Shown: piece after piece, positions 49,604 to 57,703 of the stretch
Numbering within the stretch: position 1 is the stretch's first letter
How the letters are laid out: each line of letters begins with the position of its first letter
Assembly: GCF_038096175.1 (NCBI RefSeq)
Contig: NZ_CP151099.1
Location: 1,614,501-1,678,500, forward strand
Direction: 5' to 3'
Length of the DNA: 64,000 nt
From: Nostoc sp. UHCC 0302
GTDB taxonomy: Bacteria > Cyanobacteriota > Cyanobacteriia > Cyanobacteriales > Nostocaceae
The notes under the pieces: generated by a model
Databases searched by the model: none
Told to the model about the DNA's origin: nothing
The model's input: only the letters and a program-made list of their open reading frames with translations
Program-made: the position numbers and the translations under genes

Positions 49604-50155
49604 ATGTACGGATTAGTGAATAAGGCGATTCAAGACATGGTGTGCAGTCGATTTAGTGAACAGACTTGGAAAGAAATTAAGCAGAAAGCTGAGGTAGACG
49701 TAGATGTTTTCCTCAGTATGGAAGGCTATCCTGATGACATCACCCATAGGCTGGTAAAAGCTGCTAGTGTCATTTTGGGTTTATCATCCGCAGAGATTAT
49801 GCAAGCTTTTGGAGAATTCTGGGTTCAGTACACGGCTCAAGAAGGCTATGGCGAAATGATGGATATGAGTGGGGATACACTGCCAGAGTTTTTAGAAAAC
49901 CTTGACAATCTTCACGCTCGTGTAGGAGTGAGCTTTCCTAAACTCCAACCCCCATCATTTGAGTGTACTGAGATGGAGGAAAATTCTTTGAACTTACACT
50001 ATCGCTCTAGTAGAGAAGGGCTGTCTCCTATGATTCTGGGGTTAGTGAAAGGATTGGGAGCAAGATTTGATACCAAAGTTGATATTACCCAAACCCAGAG
50101 CCGGGATGAAGATGCTGAACATGATGAATTTTTAGTAATTTATAAACCAAATTGA
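49604..50155 (+). CDS. H-NOX heme nitric-oxide/oxygen-binding sensor
   Basis: 183 residues. Proximal heme ligand H104 is in LDNLHARVG, and the propionate-binding Y-x-S-x-R motif is Y133/S135/R137 in HYRSSREG. MYGLVNKAIQDM at the start and EFWVQYT (W73) match the structurally known Nostoc H-NOX. A distal tyrosine is missing (M144 lies in the equivalent segment), so it should bind NO but not stably O2. It is followed 10 bases later by its kinase partner. GGAGG precedes the ATG. Confidence 0.94.
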   Translation: MYGLVNKAIQDMVCSRFSEQTWKEIKQKAEVDVDVFLSMEGYPDDITHRLVKAASVILGLSSAEIMQAFGEFWVQYTAQEGYGEMMDMSGDTLPEFLENLDNLHARVGVSFPKLQPPSFECTEMEENSLNLHYRSSREGLSPMILGLVKGLGARFDTKVDITQTQSRDEDAEHDEFLVIYKPN

Positions 50156-50165
50156 GTGCAGCAGC

Positions 50166-51677
50166 ATGGCTTCTCCTCACCTTACTCTTTCACCAGAATT
50201 GCTGGTGAAAGCTTTTCCTTTTCACTTTGCCTTTAATCGTAATCTGGAAATTGTACAAGCTGGTGATGTTTTAGGACGTATTAGTCCTGAACCATTAGTT
50301 GGTCAATTAATTGACCAGAATTTCCAAATTAATCGTCCAAAAATTCCAGTTGATTTTGATGCAATTAATAAACAATCCCGCGCTCTCTTCATATTGGAGT
50401 TTCTCCATAATGGAATGCAGCTAAAGGGTCAGATGATGTATCAGGCAGAGCAGGAGGTAATGTTTTTCTTAGGTTCTCCTTGGATTACAGAGACAGCCAG
50501 CCTCGCACCTCTGGGTATCAAACTCAAAGATTTTGCAATTCACGACCCAATTATTGATTTTCTCTTTCTACTAAAAGCTCAGAGTACCGCTTTGTCTGAT
50601 GCTAAAAAGTTAACTAATGAGCTAAAACAGCAAAGAGCGCAACTACAAAGTGCACTGCAAATCAAGGGGAAGTTGGCAGAAATTGCGGAAGCACAATCCA
50701 AAAAATTAGAAAAATCTCTTAAGGAGCTACAACAAACCCAGGCTCAATTAGTCCAGGCTGAAAAAATGTCTAGTCTAGGACAGTTAGTTGCGGGAGTTGC
50801 TCACGAAATTAATAACCCTATTAACTTCATTTATGGCAATTTAAAATATACAAAAGAATATACACTGTCTCTACTGAGGTTAGTGCATCTTTATCAGCAA
50901 TTTTATACTCATCCTGTCCCAGAAATTGAATACTATATTGAGGAAATTGATTTAGATTTTTTAATAGATGATTTACCTAAAATCTTAAATTCAATGCAAA
51001 TGGGAGCTGAGCGTATCTCTGAAATTGTGTTGTCATTACGTAACTTTTCCCGTCTTGATGAAGCAGAAATGAAAAGTGTTGATATTCACGAAGGGCTAGA
51101 TAATACTTTGCTAATTTTGCAGAATAGATTAAAGGATAACGTTGAGCATCCGGGTATCGAAGTAGTTAAAAATTATGGAAATTTGCCTTTAATAGAGTGC
51201 TATGCTGGACAACTCAATCAAGTATTTATGAATATTATCAGTAATGCGATTGATGCATTGGATAACTATAATAGTCAGCGCCCGATCGCAGAAATTCACG
51301 CTAATCCTAATAAAATTACAATTACAACAGAAATTATAGGAACAAACTGTGTTATTCAAATCACTGATAATGGTTCGGGAATGACAGAAATAGTTAAGGA
51401 ACGACTATTTGATCCATTTTTCACCACTAAACCTATAGGTAAGGGTACAGGTTTGGGTTTATCAATTAGCTATCAAATTGTAGTTGACAAACATAAGGGA
51501 ATACTTAAATGTTTATCAGAACATGGTCGGGGAACTGAGTTCTTAATTGAAATCCCTTTATCTATTAATAGCCAGCCACCTAGTAGCAATAAATCATTGA
51601 GTTTAGTTAAATATTATTTAAATAAAAAGTATATTGAACTGCCAAGACAAGGCAGTGCGTTGCAAAGAAAAATTTGA
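50166..51677 (+). CDS. H-NOX-associated histidine kinase (HNOBA-HisKA-HATPase)
   Basis: 503 residues, soluble. Residues 1-140 are an H-NOX-associated (HNOBA) domain (FPFHFAFNRNLEIVQAG, RISPEPLVGQLIDQNFQI). A coiled coil is at about 145-200. HisKA has H213 in GVAHEINNP, and the HATPase domain has GSGMTE and GKGTGLGLSI. It receives the NO signal from the adjacent H-NOX protein. No receiver domain or partner regulator is found in the window, so the output is elsewhere. The HEINNP phosphorylation box resembles that of the kinase at 13294. Confidence 0.93.
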   Translation: MASPHLTLSPELLVKAFPFHFAFNRNLEIVQAGDVLGRISPEPLVGQLIDQNFQINRPKIPVDFDAINKQSRALFILEFLHNGMQLKGQMMYQAEQEVMFFLGSPWITETASLAPLGIKLKDFAIHDPIIDFLFLLKAQSTALSDAKKLTNELKQQRAQLQSALQIKGKLAEIAEAQSKKLEKSLKELQQTQAQLVQAEKMSSLGQLVAGVAHEINNPINFIYGNLKYTKEYTLSLLRLVHLYQQFYTHPVPEIEYYIEEIDLDFLIDDLPKILNSMQMGAERISEIVLSLRNFSRLDEAEMKSVDIHEGLDNTLLILQNRLKDNVEHPGIEVVKNYGNLPLIECYAGQLNQVFMNIISNAIDALDNYNSQRPIAEIHANPNKITITTEIIGTNCVIQITDNGSGMTEIVKERLFDPFFTTKPIGKGTGLGLSISYQIVVDKHKGILKCLSEHGRGTEFLIEIPLSINSQPPSSNKSLSLVKYYLNKKYIELPRQGSALQRKI

Positions 51678-52079
51678 GTGGTAGCTTCGTGCTTCCCTTG
51701 CAGCAATTGCCGTGCTTACTGCTATGGAGAAGCAACCTATGCACAGTGTCTCGCAGAGAAGGATTTATTTAATTTGCGTAGTATAAGGATACTTAAAGTC
51801 AATTTTTAGAGTGTGAGTAAGTTATCTTAAACTCATTATTAAACTGTTGACTACATACTTATTATGAAACGTCTTCTGTTGATTACAGAACGATTTGCGC
51901 CAGATTTGGGGGGCTTGGCTAGTAGTGCAACGCGATTGGTAGCTACCCTCTGCCAACTGGGTATGGAAATCGATGTTGTCACTTGGAGTCGTTATCTGCA
52001 ACCTGGTGAACTTTTGCCACCAGAAATTCTAAAGGCAAATTCTCGGATCTATCGTATAGGCTTACAGCATTTACGGCTG

Positions 52080-52742
52080 TTATGAGGTACAGTAGCAGCA
52101 ACTAGCAAACCAGTTTCTTAAATGTTGAGGATTTATTAAATCGAGTGCAACTGAGATTAGTTGATCAACCATTTCTGTTGTAGTTGGAGCAAAAGTACGT
52201 AAAAAAGATTTAAGTTGTGACCACCATAATTCAATTGGATTAAAATCGGGGGAGTATGGTGATAAACATATAACTTTTGCACCGACAGCTTCAATCATTG
52301 GCACAATTGAATCTAGTTTATGCGCGGATAAATTATCCATTACTACCACTGCTCCTGACCATAAATTTGGCACTAAAAACTTTTCAATAAATAATTCAAA
52401 TGCAATGCCATCCATTGAACCATTTATTGTCATCAATGCAACTACTTCTTTAATACTAATTGCTCCAATTATCGTAACTTTTGAGCCTCTGTAGAAGGGG
52501 TTAGTAGAGTAAGCTCTTGTTCCCCTTTGTGAACGCGCATGAGTCCTAGTTAACCCAAGTAGAGCACCAGTTTCATCCAAAAATACTAAGTTTTCTGGCT
52601 CTATATGTTTGACCTTATCCCAAAAATTTAGTCTTAAATTTAGGACTCTCTCCGTCCCTGCTTGGGTACTCCGCTTTGTTTTTTTTTCCGATTTAATCCT
52701 AATTTCTGTAACGCACGACACATTGCACTTTGACCTACCCAA
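52080..52742 (-). CDS. IS630 family transposase, C-terminal DDE part (OrfB)
   Basis: DDE residues: D in LVFLDETGA, D in VVMDNLSAHK and E in NPIELWWSQLK. The meaningful product starts after a -1 shift from OrfA at the A9 tract (…KKTKRSTQAG); the 5' residues before that are out-of-frame. The TAA stop at 52080-52082 uses one base of host DNA plus the duplicated TA, so termination is set by the target site. Confidence 0.88.
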   Translation of the reverse strand: MGRSKCNVSCVTEIRIKSEKKTKRSTQAGTERVLNLRLNFWDKVKHIEPENLVFLDETGALLGLTRTHARSQRGTRAYSTNPFYRGSKVTIIGAISIKEVVALMTINGSMDGIAFELFIEKFLVPNLWSGAVVVMDNLSAHKLDSIVPMIEAVGAKVICLSPYSPDFNPIELWWSQLKSFLRTFAPTTTEMVDQLISVALDLINPQHLRNWFASCCYCTS

Positions 52743-53063
52743 TTACCAGTCTTGTCTGCAAATAATTCACACAACTCTATCAATGTTGCATCTGGATATG
52801 ATTCAACTAATTCTCTCAACTCTGTGTCAGCATTTGTTAAATGACTAAATTGTGGCTTTCCTCGCGCCTTGGATTGCAAATTTCCTTCAAGTTTTTGTTG
52901 TTTTACAAGCTTTTGTACTAAACTCTTTGAGACTGAAAAAATGTCAGCCACTTTCCTGATTGAAATGTTTTTCTCAAGATGTGCTGCAACTATTTTTTCT
53001 CGAAGATCGACAGAGTAGGACTTCATTTAAAAGTATTTATATTTTTATTTAGTGTACCTTATA
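52081..53063 (-). mobile_element. IS630-family insertion sequence (second type)
   Basis: Bounded by TA at 52081-52082 and 53062-53063. The inverted ends are TGAGGTACAGTA on the left and TAAGGTACACTA (complement) on the right, 10 of 12 matching. Two transposase frames on the minus strand are joined at an A9 tract. It is inserted in a glycosyltransferase gene. It is unrelated in detail to the copy at 5661. Confidence 0.92.
52640..53026 (-). CDS. IS630 family transposase, N-terminal part (OrfA)
   Basis: 128 residues. MKSYSVDLREKIV followed by the helix-turn-helix SIRKVADIFSVSKSLVQKLVK is the DNA-binding part. It reads through NRKKK at the A9 tract (complement of 52679-52687) and stops in frame at 52640. 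The catalytic half is in the -1 frame. Confidence 0.88.
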   Translation of the reverse strand: MKSYSVDLREKIVAAHLEKNISIRKVADIFSVSKSLVQKLVKQQKLEGNLQSKARGKPQFSHLTNADTELRELVESYPDATLIELCELFADKTGNWVGQSAMCRALQKLGLNRKKKQSGVPKQGRRES

Positions 53064-54004
53064 ATAGACGCAAGTGCTGTATACCGTCATTGGGACATGA
53101 CGATGCCCTATACTCTAAACGTTCTGGATTGGTTGCATCAGAATCGTGCTTATGATGCTGTGTGGGGTCATTATTTGTTCCCAAGTGGTTTTCTGGCTAC
53201 TTGGTTTGCAGCACTCAAAGGAATACCCAGTACAGTTAGCGCCCGTGGTAATGATATTGATAGAGAGATGTTTCCGCCTGGAGATTTTGCCCGGCTGCAA
53301 TGGACGCTGCAAAACGCCAATTTAATCACTGCGGTAAGTGCTGATATGTCTTGCAAAATTCAGCTATTAAGTGGACGAAATGATGTTTTGGTGTTGAAAA
53401 ATGCGGTTGATACAGAAATATTTTCTCCAGAGGCAAAAAGGGGAGAAATTACTAGGAAGTCTTTGGGAATTACCGCAGATGAAGTGATACTCGGATTTTG
53501 TGGAGAATTGCGTGAAAAAAAAGGTCAGCAGTTTCTACTAAATGCTTTGACAACGGTTCGCACTCAACGTTCGGCTTGTCTGTTAATTATTGGCGAGGTA
53601 CGGGCTTCTCAGGAATCTATGCTGCAACTTTATGCAACTCACCAGCCAGAAAATGCCCAGCGGATTATTATCACAGGACACTTGCCTAACCCTAGCATAG
53701 TTGCCGAATATCTGCGGCTATGCGATGTTTACCTTCAGCCTTCACTCTGGGAAGGAATGCCGAATGCGCTATTAGAGGCGATGGCTTGTGGTTGTTGCTG
53801 TATTGCTAGTGATGCTGGTGGGATTCCAGAGGTAATTTTACATGGTGAAAATGGCTTTTTGCTGCCTCGTTCACATTTGCATAAGTTAGGCGAAGCTGTA
53901 TTGGAATGTTTGGCGTTGTCAGCAAAGGAAAAAAATAAGATTACTCAAGCAGCACGCGATCGCATCCTCAATGAGTATTCTATAACTCAGGAACAACAAC
54001 TACT

Positions 54005-55249
54005 TCAAACTTTAATTGACCGTTTAATTCCCAATTCTGTATAAGCAGCAATCAAAGCTTCACCTGCACATTTCCAAGTGTAATACTCTGCAATTCGTCT
54101 TTGGGCATTGGCTGCAAGCTGGGTTATCAATTCTCGATCATTTCGCAACCGCAATACTGCATCTTTAATTGCCTTTGCTGAACCCGGCTTGACTAACAAA
54201 AAATGTACCCCATCTTCACCTAATTCTCGTACTACTGGCAAATCGCTAGCAATCACAGGTATTCCCGTTGCCATACCTTCTAAAATCTTCAAAGGGCAAC
54301 AACCTTGGACTAAATTGCGATCGTTGGGCGTTAGTGGGGCTAAAATTACATCTGAAGCATGGATATGTTCAACCAACTGTTTTTGTGACATTGGTTCTAA
54401 AATAGTTAGCCTATCTGCAATTCCCAACTTTAATGCTAGCTGCTTTAATCTTTTAATTTGATAATCTCTGGCTTGTCCAATGATTGTTAAGCAGGCAGGA
54501 AAATCTCGGTTTACTAGTTCTAAAGCCTCAATCGCTAAATTTACACCCTGCCAAGATGAAAGCGTGCCGAAATACAACATCTGTAAGACACTCTCAGACT
54601 GGAAGTCTGTGGCTACACAAACTAAGTTCGAGAAGGCAGACTGGGCGTTGTTTATATTTCCTACACAGTAGGTAAAGACATCTAGATCTACACCATTGGG
54701 AATCATTCGAATTTTATTTGCTGGTACACCACGGTTTTGTAAATATTCAGCAGTGACACTACTGGGTGTAACAATTAAGTCTGCGGCTTCTAGACAAATT
54801 TGCTCTTGTGAGTGCAGTTTATGCAGCAGTTCTGGATCATCAGCCACGGCTGGATAACGATATTTTAGTTCTACAGAAGGTAAGCCGTTCACCTCAAAGA
54901 TTAGGCGATCGCAGTATTGCTTTTTATTAACTGCAATGACAAAACCTTCGTAAATCGAACGGATATGCACTGTCTCAAATCGCCGTCCTTGCAACCATAC
55001 TCTTAGCAATTGGCGAAAATGCAAAATTCTCTGAATCAAATTATCTCCCAAAGCTGGTAACATTGTCTGCATAACTTGCGGATGAATTTCATTAGAATCT
55101 ATACTTTTTGTTAGAGGAGAAACTGTTACTAACTGAATATCACCAAAAGCTGCTGCTAAAGCCATAGAAAAAGCCACAATATGAATAGCTGCTCCCTTTG
55201 GTGCGGGAACTAAATCAAAGGAAATATAAGCAATTCTTGGTTGCGTCAT
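54005..55249 (-). CDS. Family 4 glycosyltransferase
   Basis: 414 residues, GT-B fold. The N-terminal half has SFDLVPAPKGAAIHI and QICLEAADLIVTPSSVTAEYLQNRGVPANKIRMIPNGVD. The C-terminal half has the donor site LEGMATGIPVIASDLPVVRELGEDG. It transfers a sugar from a nucleotide donor, probably in exopolysaccharide or glycolipid synthesis given the neighbouring glycosyltransferases. The 3' end overlaps the interrupted glycosyltransferase by 40 bases in convergent orientation, which may give antisense interference. Confidence 0.9.
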   Translation of the reverse strand: MTQPRIAYISFDLVPAPKGAAIHIVAFSMALAAAFGDIQLVTVSPLTKSIDSNEIHPQVMQTMLPALGDNLIQRILHFRQLLRVWLQGRRFETVHIRSIYEGFVIAVNKKQYCDRLIFEVNGLPSVELKYRYPAVADDPELLHKLHSQEQICLEAADLIVTPSSVTAEYLQNRGVPANKIRMIPNGVDLDVFTYCVGNINNAQSAFSNLVCVATDFQSESVLQMLYFGTLSSWQGVNLAIEALELVNRDFPACLTIIGQARDYQIKRLKQLALKLGIADRLTILEPMSQKQLVEHIHASDVILAPLTPNDRNLVQGCCPLKILEGMATGIPVIASDLPVVRELGEDGVHFLLVKPGSAKAIKDAVLRLRNDRELITQLAANAQRRIAEYYTWKCAGEALIAAYTELGIKRSIKV

Positions 55250-55443
55250 AAATATTTATAAGTTTCATTGACAGCTAATTTTTCCCTTGTTATACTGACG
55301 GCGAAATTGTATATGTTTTATTTAATATATTTTTATAAACATAAATTTTAAAATAATTTAAATAAATTTAATAATAATGAAAACTTCCTCAATATCTAAT
55401 TAGTAGATGTTTGTTTTAATTAAGTTTATAGTATTTAGGTAAT

Positions 55444-56346
55444 ATGGCAATTGAATTAAAGGATTTCCGAAAAACTCTCAGCTATGCAATACAAGCACCA
55501 GTTGCCAATGTGATAGCTGATTTATATAAGATAGAAGAAATTAATACAATTTCTGAATTAAAGCAAAAAGAATATGCGAATAAAGCACTTTACTATTTAT
55601 TAGGGATAGTAGGTTTATTTATATTATTTATGATTGTAGGTAATATTAGCCTTGATAAGGGATTACAAGCTCTGATTGTGATTCTTCTATTTTTGGCTTT
55701 TATTATTTTGGTTATCGCAGGGATTTATGCATTAGTAAAACGTTATAAATTCAACCAATTAAAGATTAGTTTTTTTCGTTCTGAACTCACAAAAAAAATC
55801 GTGCAGATGCTGTCTAGAGATATGGATCAATCAGCTTTGATTGATTTGCAATTATCCTTTCAGCCAATAGAGAGAAAAGAAAATAAGATAAATACCATAA
55901 AGCATCCTAATAAGCCAGGATGGAATATAGATAATTATGAAGATACATGGTTGAAAGTTCAAGGACAGTTTTTAGATAAAACTCGCTTTGAATTAAGTAC
56001 AAGTGGTATATGTAAAAGGCAATATGGCTGGAAAACTGGCCGCAGTGGTAAAAGCAAGCATAAATCAAAAACAAAATTTTTGGGATTAGACATTAACTTA
56101 AGCTTAACTTATCCTCAGCGCCGCTATGGAGCAGTTAAAATTTTAAAAAATGAAGTCAATGATGCGATAATACTGCCTGATTTAACTTATCTAAAAGGCT
56201 TAAAAGTTACAGAGAAAGCAATGCATATTTCTGTAAGAATATCACCACAGATTGCAGAGGAACAAGAAGCAGTATATCAAACAGTTACAGCAATGTTTTT
56301 GAGCCTTTATCAAGTATTAAATTTAGCAAAAATACTTTCTAAATAA
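55444..56346 (+). CDS. Two-TM hypothetical membrane protein
   Basis: 300 residues, family not recognised. Adjacent TM helices at about 48-67 and 75-98 leave both ends in the cytoplasm. The C-terminal 200 residues hold a basic GKSKHKSKTK loop and beta-rich segments. Lysine-rich, AT-rich coding differs from neighbours. It starts an operon with the lipoprotein gene (4 bases away) and the FHA gene. The upstream 190 bases are very AT-rich. Confidence 0.7.
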   Translation: MAIELKDFRKTLSYAIQAPVANVIADLYKIEEINTISELKQKEYANKALYYLLGIVGLFILFMIVGNISLDKGLQALIVILLFLAFIILVIAGIYALVKRYKFNQLKISFFRSELTKKIVQMLSRDMDQSALIDLQLSFQPIERKENKINTIKHPNKPGWNIDNYEDTWLKVQGQFLDKTRFELSTSGICKRQYGWKTGRSGKSKHKSKTKFLGLDINLSLTYPQRRYGAVKILKNEVNDAIILPDLTYLKGLKVTEKAMHISVRISPQIAEEQEAVYQTVTAMFLSLYQVLNLAKILSK

Positions 56347-56350
56347 AAAT

Positions 56351-57013
56351 ATGAAAAACAAAATTTTAGTAGTGTTAATTCTAGGTGTTTTAAGTACCTC
56401 AGTTTTTTCCTGTAGTAAAACAGGTAATGAAGTATCTCAACTGAACAGTTCTCAACCAATACCTTCTGCAATTAATGTTACTGCTCAGACAGATAAAATT
56501 AAGTTCAAAACAGATGGTGGTTCTGATTTATACGCTCTAAAACCACAAGCAGATGGAACAAAACTAGTTGATGGAAATGACAAAGAGTTAGCAAGGATCA
56601 AGGTAGATAAGCCAGGTAGAATTAAAATTAAAAATGCTTCGGATAAAGTCTTAGGTTATGTAGTGACTGCTAAAGGTGAATGGAAGCTGGAATCAGATAA
56701 AAATAAAGAATTATATGTTTTGAAACGAGAAAACGATGGAAACTATAAGCTACAATATTTTGGGAATAAAGAAATTTATCGGATTCAAACACGCAACAAT
56801 GGTTTAGAGATTGGAACACCAGATAATAAGTTAGTTTATACAGTGAGAGTCAAAGAAGGTAAAACTTCATTGATAAATCCTAATTCCAAAACAACTTTAT
56901 ATACGAAGTTTGAAATATCACCTATTGCATTTTCCTGTTTAGGATTTGATATTCTTAGCCGTGAACAAAGGGCAGCTCTAGCTTATGCTGTCAACTCAAC
57001 AGGAGGACAATAA
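56351..57013 (+). CDS. Lipoprotein with beta-repeat domain
   Basis: 220 residues. The signal peptide ends in a lipobox, STSVFSC, so the cysteine at about 21 should be lipidated. The mature protein has repeated beta-type units built around DLYALKPQADGTKLV, ELYVLKRENDGNYKL and LVYTVRVKEGKTSL, like stacked hairpins. Function is unknown. Spacing to both neighbours is 3-4 bases, a tight operon. Confidence 0.75.
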   Translation: MKNKILVVLILGVLSTSVFSCSKTGNEVSQLNSSQPIPSAINVTAQTDKIKFKTDGGSDLYALKPQADGTKLVDGNDKELARIKVDKPGRIKIKNASDKVLGYVVTAKGEWKLESDKNKELYVLKRENDGNYKLQYFGNKEIYRIQTRNNGLEIGTPDNKLVYTVRVKEGKTSLINPNSKTTLYTKFEISPIAFSCLGFDILSREQRAALAYAVNSTGGQ

Positions 57014-57016
57014 ACT

Positions 57017-57628
57017 TTGCAGATTCAGCTAAATTGGATAGACCCTAATACAGGAGAAAGCCGAAAACCATTATTAGAAACTCCAGTAGCAATTGGGCGA
57101 GAATTTCAGCAAATGCCGCAACAAAGCAATGGTGAAAGAGTCTCTAGAGTGGTAATCCAAGATGACCTAGTTGCAGACTACCACGCCTTGATTGAGTGGC
57201 AAAATCAAGAATTAATAATTATTGACCAAAATACAAGTACTGGCATAAAAATTAATGGCGAGCAGTTGACTACTGGTAACCTGAAAGATGGCGATCGCAT
57301 CCAAATTGGTGCTTGCGAAATTGTGGTAAACTTCGCAGATACAGCATGGGAATGCGATCGCATGGTAGGCTTTCTATTCAAACGCTGCTGCGGACGTACT
57401 GATAGAACAGACTGTCCCTACTGTAACGAGTCATACGAAGAAGACTACGCCTATTATTCTGGATATGGCAATTATCAGTCTGGTTATTGGGGTAGTGACT
57501 ATTATTATGAACGTGACCGATACTCCTACGACCCCAATACTGGCAATGTAGACTTTACAGAAGCTGATGCTACGAGTTTTGAAAATGAAAACGATGCTGA
57601 TTTTGAAAGCAATATGGGAGCAAGTTAA
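57017..57628 (+). CDS. FHA domain protein with C-terminal Cys cluster and Tyr-rich tail
   Basis: 203 residues from TTG at 57017, preceded by GGAGG. The FHA domain (about 20-108: AIGREF, SRVVIQDDLVADYHALI, TSTGIKINGEQL, GDRIQIG) would bind phosphothreonine peptides. CDRMVGFLFKRCCGRTDRTDCPYC follows and could hold a metal ion. The last 70 residues are rich in tyrosine and acidic residues (YEEDYAYYSGYGNYQSGYWG). Last gene of the three-gene unit; it may link Ser/Thr phosphorylation to the membrane partners. Confidence 0.82.
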   Translation: MQIQLNWIDPNTGESRKPLLETPVAIGREFQQMPQQSNGERVSRVVIQDDLVADYHALIEWQNQELIIIDQNTSTGIKINGEQLTTGNLKDGDRIQIGACEIVVNFADTAWECDRMVGFLFKRCCGRTDRTDCPYCNESYEEDYAYYSGYGNYQSGYWGSDYYYERDRYSYDPNTGNVDFTEADATSFENENDADFESNMGAS

Positions 57629-57703
57629 AGCTACAGTACTGAGTGCTGAGTACAAAACTATAAATTAAAAGCAATAAAATTATTTAGTTATAGAGTTTTA
57701 ACT

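Larger units (their letters stand above)
51864..54044 (+). pseudogene. Family 4 glycosyltransferase interrupted by an IS630-type element
   Basis: The 5' part (51864-52080) encodes MKRLLLITERFAPDLGGLAS and ends at GLQHLRLL. The 3' part (53064-54044) continues in the same frame from IDASAVYRHWDM to the end. Removing 52081-53061 leaves one TA and rebuilds TTA-ATA-GAC, giving 399 codons. The C-terminal half has the GT4 signatures ELREKKGQ, LQPSLWEGMPNALLEAMACG and EVILHGENGFL. A GTG at 53052 inside the element could start a 330-residue N-truncated protein lacking the acceptor-binding start. The 3' end overlaps the convergent gene by 40 bases. Confidence 0.88.
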
